Assembly: GCA_014549065.1 (NCBI GenBank)
Contig: JACDOX010000115.1
Coordinates: 372,001-436,000 of the forward strand
DNA: 64,000 nucleotides
Reading direction: 5' to 3'
Origin: Cardinalis cardinalis
Lineage: Eukaryota > Chordata > Aves > Passeriformes > Cardinalidae
The notes under the pieces were generated by a model. It did no database searches. It worked only from the letters and a program-made list of their open reading frames with translations, and was not told the DNA's origin. This document shows, piece by piece, positions 1 to 10,900 of this stretch (position 1 is the first letter of the stretch; each line of letters begins with the position of its first letter). Made by a program: the position numbers and the translations under genes.

Positions 1-1245
1 TGCAGAGCACCCAGTTTCTCGTCTGCCTGTGCCTGGGCTCTACGCCTGGTTCAGCATGTGTTCCTGCCTCTGTCCTTCCCAAAGTTCTATCCCAAAGAAA
101 AGATCCAGGTGGACTAGACAGCTCCTGTCCCACTTGAACACTGTGGCATGCCGCACATGACCCACAGAGGCAGCAGGTCTCAGCACTCCAGCAGGTTTTA
201 TCTCCTGCCAGGTTTGGACAGCACATGCAGCATTTACCTCCACAGCAGTGCTGGTGTACGCTAGCTCATTACCAGAGGAGATAAGAGGGGCTGGACTAAC
301 ACACCAGAGTCCAGGTTTGTAAGATCTGATCATAATGCATTTGTGGTATAACAGGTAGAAACCCCACAAATTCAGCAGTTTTCTTGCTATGGATGCTAAA
401 GGTCTTTGCTTTGGGTTCATAAAAAGCATCATCGATTGCATTGAAGTTACTTTACACATGACAATATTCACCTCAGAAAGTGTTCCAGAACTGGGCACTT
501 CAACATGTGAGCGAACACTGATATCAATGTCTGTGGGGATCATCTTCCCAAGCTANTTGTATGCTAGATTGATAGAGATAAATTATAAAATAGGATGTCC
601 TTGATTGACAGCTTTGCTATCTAGTCAGAGCAAAAAATCAAAAGAGGGCAGTTTAGATCAAAGATTAAATTGTTCCTATTCCTAGATTCCTAGATTTTAA
701 CATCAGAGAGCCAAAAAAAAAAAAAAAAAAAAAAAGGAAAAAAAAACCCACACAGATCAGTTATCTAGACTAACCTCCCACATAAAATGGGCAAAAAAAA
801 AATTTGTATTCCACCCATAACTGCTGCATAACCATAAGCGTAGTTTTAGAAAGACATCCCATTTCAATTGATATCATTCAAGACAGGAAAAATCTGGTTC
901 CTGCTTAAGTAATTTCAGTATTAAACACATGCTCTTGAATTCAAGTTTGAATTTAACCAGGCAAGCCTCCTGCCATNAAAAGCTGATCTGCTTTAATCAA
1001 GAACCTTTGAAGCATATTGAAGTGCAAAGACAAGAGAAAAAAATCCACCTTTTTCCCATAGAAAAGCAAAAATCGTCCTATACCACCAACAGAGCTTTAG
1101 ATAAAATATTCTAATTTGGTGAACTGTGCTCAATTCCAGTAATAACTTTTCAGTTTGACAAGTAAACAAAATAATATTTGGAAGATGAATTCTGTATAAA
1201 CTGGAAATAAGTTTTATTGTATCTCTATAAAGATAAAAATGTCTC
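1..1245. other. Non-coding interval, no gene recognised
   Basis: Mostly unique A+T-rich sequence. The first ~540 bases are less A+T-rich than the rest and carry a long minus-strand open frame (40-543, 167 codons) with no recognisable domain, signal peptide or repeat family. I treat that frame as chance. The only clear structure is the A-rich tract at 713-746. The unidentified repeat begins at the right-hand edge. Confidence 0.6.
713..746 (+). repeat. Poly-A tract
   Basis: Twenty-three consecutive A, then GG, then nine A. No polyadenylation signal or recognisable retroposed body stands immediately upstream, so this is a simple low-complexity tract rather than a proven retroposon tail. Confidence 0.9.
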
Positions 1246-1405
1246 CTGAATCTATAGAGTCTAAGAAATCTAAGAGGTCCCTTCTAGTAGAGTTAAGCAA
1301 AAAATTGTTGTCTGCAACACATTGTAGTAAGCGTCACTCTTGCCAGCACATGGCATATGGTGATCTTCCATTTTTTGAAAAAGACTTAAAGCTATTAGAT
1401 ATCAC
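1246..1405 (+). repeat. Unidentified interspersed repeat, copy A
   Basis: About 160 bases that match the reverse complement of 28861-29027 at roughly 88% identity over the best ~139 columns, counted by eye. The match includes the uninterrupted shared blocks TCTAAGAAATCTAAGAGGTC and TTGTTGTCTGCAACACATT. Differences are mostly transitions plus small indels, as expected for old neutral copies. Similarity fades within a few bases at both ends, which marks an element of about 160-170 bp. I see no terminal inverted repeat, poly-A tail or clear target-site duplication. A short stretch (around 1272-1287) resembles the 3' end of sense-strand CR1, but the similarity runs more than 100 bp past where CR1 would stop. 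The copy lies in a 61-codon open frame (1239-1424), and copy B carries a frameshift there, so coding is not supported. Family unknown: it could be an LTR fragment, a DNA-transposon derivative or an old SINE-like unit. Confidence 0.8.
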
Positions 1406-4195
1406 TTTTTCATGTCTGATGTAAAGAACTGATTTGAAAATTTAAAAATAAAGCAACACATTTTTCCTGAACATTTTGAAATTAGATTTCTCATTTGTTC
1501 TTGGCCAAAACAGTTTGCCAAACTTACAATTCATTTCAGTCAGCCTATCAGCAAGACAATATATCATTTGAAAGGTTGACTCATCTGCAATGACACTTAA
1601 TCATAGTAGGCACATAATTTACAGTTACTGTACATTTTTATTTTCATATGAAGAGTTTACAACTGATTCTTATCTTACATCACCAGCAGACACTGATATT
1701 TTTCATAAATATTCATCTTGCATGCTCATAAATATTTGATTAATATTAATTGTTTGTTTGTTTTAAACATAGGTTTTCCTTCAGTTGTCATGACTAGACA
1801 GGAAGGTGTTTGCATGGGAAAAAAAGTGAAAAAAAAGGTTTCAAAGAGGCAGAAGTAAAATGATTGTCTAAGGCAACACATTGCTTCCTAGATTTTTGTT
1901 AGAACAAACACCTCTCTCCTCGTGATAGCATTTTTGGGAATGATGCATATTTGCCCTGTATTGTTCTGCCCTTGGAAACCCTACTGGGAACTTAAGGATC
2001 TCTTGTCACAGCTACATCACATCCAGTGAGCTCAGGATGTCACAGGCACAGAGGTGATACTTAATTTTACTGGTCTAAGGAAACTGGGAGTAAGAGTAGG
2101 CTCTTGTACCATTAGAAAGAGAGTAAGACAGGGGAGAGTTATCTGCATTAAAGGATAATAAGGATAACTGCCCCTGAAATTAGTGAATCACTTGATTTCT
2201 TAATGTTGTGGTTCATTTGCACAACTAAAAGCTCTCCTTTGTTGAGTCCTGAGTGTGAGGAGGAACAGGGGAAGAGATGNCAGGTCACTGAACCCAGTAA
2301 AAAGGCAGCCAGTTCACAGAGCTGTCCAGCTGCATGCCTTGAGTTAGGGACACAAGACATCCAACAACCTAGAGGTGGTTGTTTTCCTTTCCCTGTGGGC
2401 TGAAATACTACCAGCCCAGGAAAAGATGAAAAGTACATGAAATTCACTGGACACCCTTTTGCAGGCTAGGGTGGTGCTTTCTAACATCATTTTCACATCA
2501 GAGGACCAAACTGCTTCCCAGTTGCATTTCTTTTCACGGATAGCAGGAATTTATGGACATTTGGGAACACGCTGGAAAACTGGAGACAAGGATCAGTTAT
2601 CTGTGGCTATATATCTACACAACCTGTGTTCAGATGGGCTACAGGCTCTCAGACAATTACATGCTCGGTGGGTTCCCGGACAANTAGATGCTTAGTGGCC
2701 ATCTCTGGGCATTAATAACACGCAGAAGCNCTAGCTGATGCAGAAAGCCATGTGAGCAAAGGGCGTTTGGACCTAGCCTGGACACTTCAGCACCAGCCTG
2801 CTCTATCCTGAAGGAGGTTTGGTGGGACTCCCAGAAAGCCACCAGCCCTGCTTGCTGCCAGCTGTGGCTAGAACAAAAGCTGGGGCCATAAAGCCCACCA
2901 AAGTCTTGGACAGGCCATGCCACTCTTTTCATCTCATGTTCCCCCCGCTCTGCAACTGGAGTAAGCTCACTGCACAAAGCACAGCCCAAGTAAATGGGTA
3001 TATAAGTTCTGCAAGAATCAGCTTGGCAAGAAAACACATAGTAGCTCCAGGCTGGCCTCATGAAAAGCCCCTCAAGCATCATCACATTATGTTGCCTATT
3101 GCTCATGTTCCATGCCTTTTTTCTAATATATGAGTTTTCCCAGACATCCATTACCTAAAATAATGATGTTATCAAGATCACTGACAAGCTATGTTAGCAT
3201 AAAAATAATATGGGATGCAGCTCCTTCAAGTGTTTCTGGACTTGAGCCGGCTATTAACCATTGCCAATTAAAAGCAAATTTTCTCTTGCTGCAAAAGTTG
3301 TCTACTTTGAGACCTCGTACACTTTCTTTTCAATGTCTGGTACCAGACATTCTTCTGAAATTCAGAGGTAATATTCAGTAAGGACATAGAATTTTATATG
3401 AATGTTATAGAATTTTTAGAAGTAATCTAGTATCCTTCCATGGAAAAATTTAAGGTTTTTCAATCTGTTAGTTTGTTTGCTTTTAATCAAGTCAGAGAAG
3501 AAATCAGTATCTCTGTTCTATGCGTGTCTTCTACGTTCATTCACACCATATAACTGTTATGTAAGATTTAGAAATTTCTGGCTATGGACTAAACATGAAT
3601 TTCCAATTAATTTTTGTTGCAAAATGTAAGTCTTAGAAGACTGAAGCTACATCGTAATCTCAAAGAGGCCAATTCAAGCCATATTTCTTCTATAACTTTG
3701 GTTACTACAGTTGCACTTAGAATATTTAGAGCACTTTGGGTCTCTCAAAATGAATATCTGCATTGCAAAGACAGGAAAAGCTCAGCTAAAATGATGACTG
3801 AGAGGAGAATATTAAGAATTTTGTTTCATTTTGAAACAGACGTTAGAAAAAGTAGTTGCCATGAGAACTCTTCTGTTTCATACAAAGAAAATTGTATTAA
3901 GATTGTAAAGTTAAATACTTAGAAGCTAGAAAATGGCAAAAGTAAGTTCACCTTTTCNACCTTCATTATTTTCTTCCCTGAAAATATCTTTAATTAGATG
4001 AGAAAATGTGATTTTATCCACAAAAGCCCCTCCCTTATTCAGCCTGAAAGGTGAAAGGTGTTCTCTATATATGCAACTATTTAATCTGTTTTTATCCCAA
4101 CCATTCATGCTTCCAAAACATTTTACAAGCACAAGGTTGAATACACAATATTTTAGTTCCAATGAAAGGCTTCCTAGGCGTCCGCACTGTAGTAT
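1406..4195. other. Non-coding interval, no gene recognised
   Basis: Unique A+T-rich sequence. A minus-strand open frame at 2657-3151 (164 codons, including ambiguous bases) has no recognisable domain. The stretch 1480-1800 is A+T-rich with many TAAT/ATTA cores and no visible repeat, so it could be conserved non-coding DNA, but nothing proves that here. Confidence 0.55.
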
Positions 4196-4252
4196 AAAAC
4201 AAAAAACAAAAAAACAAACAAACAAACAAAAAAAACCCAAAACAAAACAAAA
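4196..4252 (+). repeat. AAAC-type microsatellite / A-C low-complexity tract
   Basis: Imperfect AAAC units with longer A runs and one CCC interruption. It resembles the A/C-rich low-complexity tracts common in bird genomes. Confidence 0.9.
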
Positions 4253-7200
4253 GTCTTCACAGTTTTCATACTTTTATCCTGGCACTCAATTTTAAAAGGA
4301 GTTGCACTTCAGTGACATTCAGGTAAAATTCCTCACTAATACCTCAATATTCCAGACCACCTGAACATTTACAACAGTTGGAAAGAAAAAATATCATTGC
4401 ATTGCAAAGGTTTTTGTGCTAGGAGGTTACATATGCAATGTTTATAACCTTTCAAAAGAATCAGTATATTTACTTCTAAAACTGCTGCAGACTAACAAAG
4501 AATTTTTCATTCGCAGCCCAATTGATTGTCTTCATGGGGAGTTCATGTAAAGTAAATATTGGTTTATCCTTATATTCAGTCCCCTAATGTCTTCTGAATT
4601 ATCAGTGGAGATAAGGCAGAATGATATCAACGATGGGCATAACAATAAAAAAGCAAATATTTTGTTCACATCTAACAGATGAAACATGAATCATATTGCC
4701 TGGAGTGGCACGAGTGGAAAATGTGATTAAAAACATAAAAGCGAAGGGGAAAGAGAACAGCAAGAGTAGGTTCTGGTTTACAGCTATTAAAGTGCATGAA
4801 TATTACTAGAGTTACTGCACTTCAGAAAGTCTGGCTTGTGCCTCTGAGATTCCAAAGCCCTCAAACAGCAGTAAACTCAATATTGGATATAAAGACACAT
4901 GCATAATATTCCCACCTCAAACTGAACAAGCAAGAGAAAATTTTCATAATACCTGAGAGAAATTGTATTTACAAACTTGGTACTTACCTACTTCAACAAA
5001 AAAATTATAAAAGTTGTGGGTTTGTGTTTGTTTAGGGCTTTTTTGTCACTTTTGCAAATAGCAGAACAAGCTAAGGGCTCCCAAAATTATGATCTGGTTT
5101 TTAGATAGCAGTAAGTTCAGCCTTGCGTGGATCAACNGTTTGATGCATTACAAGAGAGCAATCTTACTGGGGAACAGAGATATATGTTTGAATTTCCAAA
5201 TGCACAGAAAAACTCACAATGGTTCAATTTATGTACTTGTCTAATTGCAGATATCATCAAGGCTAGCTGATTCCCTTCTGTCAATATTCTCATTTTACCT
5301 AGAAATATACTACTTATATCTCCACCCATTCCTTTTCTTTCAGCAAATGAATCTCCCAAAACCTCTTATTTGCCATTTCTGCTCAGGAAAAGAGGACAAA
5401 ACCCTCTTGCTATCTCCTGCTGGTGAAGAGCCAGTAACAGCTCATTAACATCTGTCTTGGTTTAAAGCAAAGTCCAGGCTGCAGGAATGTGTTCAAGTAA
5501 ACCACCAGCACGATGACCCCCAGATGACCACGGAGACAGAGGGAAGTGCTGTACAGTGCAGTGTATACAAAGCAAGATGTTTTGCTTAGATATCCTAATA
5601 GGAGACCAGAGTTCCTCACAGACAGCTTGAAAATTGCCTTCTGTATCACAAATATTACCTTTCCCTGAAAGGAAAATACATCAATTTTATGCAGCTGGAA
5701 AAGCAGTTAAGTAAACCAAGGAATCTAGTAAAAAATACTTGGTTTGGGTCCTCCTGTTTTACTCCTTCCTTCCTCTCCATTACAAAAGCTGCTTTTTTTT
5801 TTTTTTTGCTATAGTCCAAAATAATATGTGTTTGTCAAATGGTCATTAAATGCAATTAAGCAATTCTAATCTTATAAAAATTCATTATNGTTACTGATCT
5901 GATGACTCTGTTAAAATTACTGTAACACTCTGTGGTTTACTCTGAAAACATATTATTGATTGGATGCTTATTTTGCCATTTAGGTACAAAACCCCACCAC
6001 AGTCAATATCCCAGTCTCAGTGAGGTCAGTTCGTAGACTCATTGTCTTGTCAAGGAGGAGAAATATGAGTTAAATGCAGTCCTCTGTGCTGTGGGTGACT
6101 TAAACAACACTACGGAACTGCAACTGAAGAAACGCTAGTTCTCCCCTAAAATAGAGCAAAAATATGTTGTCCCTGACCAGTGTTTTTGACTTTGGGAAGG
6201 CACAGCTGCAGCCATAATGGTCCTATATAAGACAAAATAACTTTTTTTTTTTTCTCCAAATATTGTAAGATCTAATTATGAACAAGGAAAATTCAGGACT
6301 TCAGGAAGAAAAACCCAAACCTGTGTACTCTGATAGGTCTCACTGCTCCACCATGATGTGACCTGCAAGTGAGTTGCAGCAATCTGAGAGTGTACTGCCT
6401 GTCAGCTGGGCAGTGGTGACTCTCCATGGGTAGGTTTTCAGCCTGCTCCAAGTCTGAGATTAAATTTGGTTGTTTACACGGCTGCAAAAGCTGATTTGTG
6501 GATACCTTGTCTACTTGTCATATCCTGGCTGCTAGCACAAACAATTTGGCTTGCTGTTGTTCTCTGCAAAGTAAAACTATTTTGATTAAATGTAGTTTTT
6601 TTTAACCAAATATTTTTTACTCTTTTAATACCAAAAGGTTACATGTGTGGCTATAGCAAACTACAGGTGCTTTGTTGCTATGAGGAGTTATTTACTTTCA
6701 TAAAGAAGATCTATTCTGCTTTTATAAAAAGACAACAGCAGCTGCACCAAACAAAGCAGGGCCATTCCCTGTAAAATATATTACTGTATGTGAATGCTTC
6801 TCAAATTCTGCTTATTAAAAAAATAGCGAACCGAGAAAAAAAAACATTCTCTCCTTCTCATTAAGTATCATAAACAATATAGGAGGGGGGATTCTGTAAA
6901 GTGCCCCCCACCCTTGCTGTTTTCAGGCAGAGTAAGTCAGAAACTATTACTTGGTTAGTATAATTTTTCATCCTCCATTGAACAACTTACATGACCTTTA
7001 GTATAGGTTTTAAAGCTCAGTTGCCTATTCATTAGGTTGACAAACTTGTCAAAACCCTGCAGAACTATGTCAATTATGTCAAAAATGCTTACAGGTGCCA
7101 CAATATGTGTCCAGCACTCAGCTGACTCCTGTCAGCCATTGCTGAAATGACAACAAACCCTTCTGGGGACAAAAGGAAGCAGAGGGAAAGGAGAGCATCC

Positions 7201-7319
7201 CACTCATTTTATTGACACTGGTCACTCACACTAGTGAGGATAGTTGCAATTCCTTCTTTTACTGGAATCTGCAGCATTGTTCTTTAATGAAATGAGTAAT
7301 TAGCTGTAATTGGCTCTCA
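4253..7319. other. Non-coding interval, no gene recognised
   Basis: Unique A+T-rich sequence with short T runs. No open frame shows a domain. A CCCCCC-containing stretch lies near 6890-6912 and an A run near 6836. The right edge is the 5' break of a CR1 copy. Confidence 0.55.
5793..5807 (+). repeat. Poly-T tract (T15)
   Basis: Fifteen consecutive T preceded by a pyrimidine-rich stretch from about 5757. On the minus strand it is an A15 run with no recognisable body attached. Confidence 0.9.
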
Positions 7320-7390
7320 AAAAAGAACCTCAGGGTGGTGATCGACAGCCATTTGAACATGAGCCACCATGGGCCCAGGTGGTCAAGAAT

Positions 7391-7453
7391 TGACCTGTAT
7401 CAGCAAGAGTGTGAACTGTATCAGCAGTAGTGTGACCTGTATCAACAAGAGTG
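7391..7453 (+). repeat. 21-bp tandem triplication inside CR1
   Basis: Three consecutive 21-base units starting at 7391, 7412 and 7433, each of the form TGACCTGTATCAGCAAGAGTG with one to three changes. The unit corresponds to a piece of CR1 that is normally present once, so the expansion happened within the element after or during insertion. Twenty-one bases is seven codons, so the frame is kept, although the host ORF is dead anyway. Confidence 0.9.
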
Positions 7454-7795
7454 GGATCATTGCCCGTACTGGGCACTGGTGAGACCACACCTCAAATCCT
7501 GTGTCCAGTTTTGGGCTCCTCATTACAAGTAGGAGACATTGAGATGCTGGGGCATGTCCAAAGAAGGGCAACAGACCTGGTAAAAGGTCTGGAGCACAAG
7601 TCTGATGAGGACAGCTTGAGGGAGCTGGGGGTGTTTAGCCTGGGGAAAAGGAGGCCCAGGGGAGACCTTGTTGCCTGCTACCATAACCTGAAAGGAGATT
7701 GCAGTGAGATGAGGGTCAGTCTCAAGTACTGTCAGGGGTGGTTCAGATTAGAAATTAGGAAAAAATTCTCCACTGAAGGGGTAGTCAAGCGTTGA
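7451..7795 (+). pseudogene. CR1 ORF2 C-terminal remnant (reverse-transcriptase protein)
   Basis: A 114-codon open stretch opening at a GTG codon, which is simply where the preceding stop lies and is not a true start. Residues 36-60 carry the highly conserved CR1 block HVQRRATDLVKGLEHKS followed by LRELGVFSL. Residues 67-82 read like KRRPRGDLVACYHNLKG, and residues 96-113 match the RFRLEIRKKFSTE..V end. This is the C-terminal tail of the CR1 ORF2 polyprotein downstream of the polymerase domain. The endonuclease and catalytic reverse-transcriptase parts are absent, so no activity is possible. An internal deletion removes the segment normally found between residues ~90 and 93. Confidence 0.9.
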
Positions 7796-7956
7796 AACAG
7801 GCTGCCAGGCAAGTGGTAGGATCACTACCCCTGGAAATGTTCAGAAAATGTGTGAATATGGCACTCAGGGACATGGCTTAGCGAGGAACATAACAGCGCT
7901 TGATTAAGTTGAACTCAATGATCTAAGAATTATTTTCCAATCTTCACAATTCTGTG

Positions 7957-10900
7957 TTAAAAAACTAATATTTCATGATTTTTTACTGTAGCTTTCTGAG
8001 CAATTTTAAAAATTCCCAACAAACCAACCAACCAAAACAAATCTCTGTGGCTAAGATAAAAATTGATTAAAAGTACTAATATACTCAGAAATTTTCTTAG
8101 AAACTCTTTTCCTGCTTTTTAGCTAGCAATATTCTGCAGTGAAGTTCCTGAAAATCATCAAATACACGTATATGGCTGTGTAGATAGGAACCTGCAAACT
8201 GTAAAAGTTTCCCTCTGCTCTCATTCATTTGCTGATTAGTTATTTCTCTCCATTTAAACAATCCATAAAGAATGCAGGGAAATAAACAGTATCACAAGGA
8301 GAAAGAGCAGTTGCAAACCAAACAGTTTATATTGGTCAGTAGGTAGCAGTGGTAATTCTCCTTGACTATTTAGACTGCCCTGAACTCCTACCTAACTAAA
8401 CATTCNTGTTTTCTTTCCTCATAAAAACTTTCCAGTAAATGACAGAGCGTGCTTTACAGGCCAATCTGGTGACAGCAGAGAGTTTATAATGTCACTGGCA
8501 GAAGAAAATTACTAGATGAATTGCCCTAAGAATTTTAGATTAAATAAAAACCCAGAAGCTGCTATATTAACCTTTTTTTTTTCCCTTCCTATAACCTTTT
8601 CTCCAGAAGGTGGCTTGTTCCTCTCTGTCTCATTCAGCTCACTAGAACACCTAGTAGGGTTGAGGGCTCCACTGGGTTTCACATACAATGAATTCGATGC
8701 ACAACAGTGAGCAGCAAAGTATATCCAGAGAGTTAAGGCTTAAAAACTAATTATATAGCAGGGACAAGCAGAGATAGGGAACACAGCAGGAAACAAGCAG
8801 TTTGCCAAAGTTTCCTTGGCATGCTGTTCCTTTCCATTTTTTACAACAGCAAAAAAAAGAAAAGAGAAATCAGCATACTGTTAGCATTTTTCTCCCACAG
8901 GTCTCAAGGAGCTTTACAGACATCATTGCTATTCCCAGCTTTTGTATGTTAGGAAAANAAAGTATGTGACTTGTCAGAGAACTCACAGCGACATGATGGC
9001 AGACTCAGGAGCATTGTATATTGTACCAAATATCCTTCATACTGCTTTCCCTTTGTTGTACTTTGGTGGTTAGGTTTATTTTTCATAAATAAGAAACTGT
9101 TACTTTCACCTTCTGTCACTCAATTGTTGCCTTTACTTTGAGGTGCAGACCAAGGACAGTAGATCCTATCCTCAGTTCTACTGCATAAAGGGGCTCTAAA
9201 CNTAAAATAAGCACACAAAAGAGACTCCTTCCACGCAGCAGTGCTATAAACATACCTGGGCCTGGCTGTATCTCTCTCCTTTTGAGAAAAGGAGCTGGCT
9301 TATGTCTAAATTTCCTCATGAGGGCCAAATACTACTGTCACAAAAAGTGCACAGATCAGACTAGTAGTTTTTCATGTAAAGGATAAGAAAACAGTGTCTG
9401 GAAAACCTGGCAGCTATACACACTTCTGGATCCCACATGCAACTAGTTTAACATCTTACCTAAGTAGGATGATAAGCACCGTGTAAAATACTTCCCATTC
9501 ACCTCAGGATAGGACTTTGAACTGAAAAATAAAAGCCAACTGGATTCAGAGGGAGATGTCTCAAAGCTCCATTTTTTAAGAGAAAATGGATTGGCTCTAT
9601 ATATTTGCAAAAGGAAGCTTAAGAAGGAGTCTTAACCTAGTCTCTCCTCAATTTTTTATATATTTGTAGCAGAGTTTTGATTCATTTATATCCATGTAGT
9701 GAAAATGAGTGATGAAGCAGAAACCTCATATACACTGGGTGCCCTAAGTGTTTGCTTCTCTGATCATGCAAAGCATGCAAAGGCAGGAAAAAAAAGCCAC
9801 CTTTTCCAAGTACCAGAGCTGGGCATTAGCAGAAACATGAATGTCTGCAACATCACTGTGTGCACAGCAAATGACAAATGCTGACAGTTCAATGAATGGC
9901 ATTGAGGGCAAGGAGCTAAATGATGCACTCGGCAGCTGAAGGGTAGTCATGACAGTCATTAAAAATGAAAAATTACTACCTTAATACGTTGTGTCTTCAT
10001 AAGCAAGTACTTGCCTTTGTCCCTGTTGAGACTTAAAAAATCTACTGAAGGAGACAGCTAAGAGTGGAAGCCACACAACACTGAGGAGTAGAACCCTGAG
10101 AGGTTCAATCATAACTGAGCAGTGATGCATGCCCAAATGAGTGATTAAAAACCAGACTGAGACTTTTTTTACTAGAAAGCCTTCCATCTCATTTTTACAA
10201 TGCTATTTTTGTACTAGAGAGAAACAAAAAAGATTACTTGGAGCTGCCCAACTCTAAATTTTGATTTTCAGTCACAATGTGATTTTTGTTTGGGGGATCA
10301 CCCATTCCTACAGCAATCCCACAACACCCNGCACTTAAAATATTTTATAGCAACTGCTTGGAGTAGAGAAGCAATGAGTTCCAAAACTTCCTGCTGATTC
10401 TTCTTCATGAGTATACATCTTTCAGCTGAGTAGTTGGAACTCTCAGATGTGTTGGTGTGGGTCTTTCTCAATCCTTCTACTAGTAGTAGCTTTCTCCTTT
10501 GCCTAAAAACTTATACAAACATTAGGTCAGTGAAATATAGTACCATAGATTACAGTTATGGCCTCTGTAGAGCAGTATTAAAGTTTCAGTCCTTGCTTTC
10601 AGCAAGTTTAAAGGATTCTGTCAAACACCACAGCTAAGAAAAAGACTGAGCAAGATATAGTTCAGTGCACTCATGGGGCTGATGACTGGAGCACTTTGCT
10701 CTGCTCCAGATATTTTTGGGATACAGTTTCATGATGCAAGGAACACAAAGATTATAGCAGAACAGTAGCAGCTGGTGAAATAAAGTCGACACATGTATGT
10801 TCCATATTATCAAGTCTTCTGACCACTCACAAGCAAATGTATATGTTACTGCGAAATCATACTGATGGAAAATTTTAGATAGATAATTTAAAAGTTAAAT

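Larger units (their letters stand above)
7320..7956 (+). mobile_element. CR1 LINE, 5'-truncated 3' end, plus strand
   Basis: CR1 is a non-LTR retrotransposon whose copies are usually cut short at the 5' end and finish in short ATTCTATG-like octamers instead of poly-A. This copy starts inside the reverse-transcriptase ORF, covers its conserved C-terminus and the short 3' UTR, and ends with ATTCTGTG at 7949-7956. Diagnostic stretches include GGACTTGATGATCT-like sequence near 7905-7925 and the 'gaacaggctgcc' block near 7795-7806. One internal segment present in other CR1 copies (around the start of the 'SQVTSDRTRG' region) is missing near 7715-7725. A 21-bp unit is triplicated at 7391-7453. The copy is moderately diverged and not mobile. 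Confidence 0.95.

Noticed and set aside
40..543. 167-codon minus-strand open frame as a gene
   Set aside because: No recognisable domain, no signal peptide, no splice or promoter context, and locally raised G+C makes long chance frames plausible. Kept only as a low-interest finding.
2657..3151. 164-codon minus-strand open frame as a gene
   Set aside because: Contains ambiguous codons, has no domain and overlaps an equally unremarkable plus-strand frame.
3395..3455. Possible CR1 3' end (TTATAGAATTTTTAGAAGTAATCTAG)
   Set aside because: Faint resemblance to antisense CR1 terminal octamers, but similarity does not continue into the 3' UTR.
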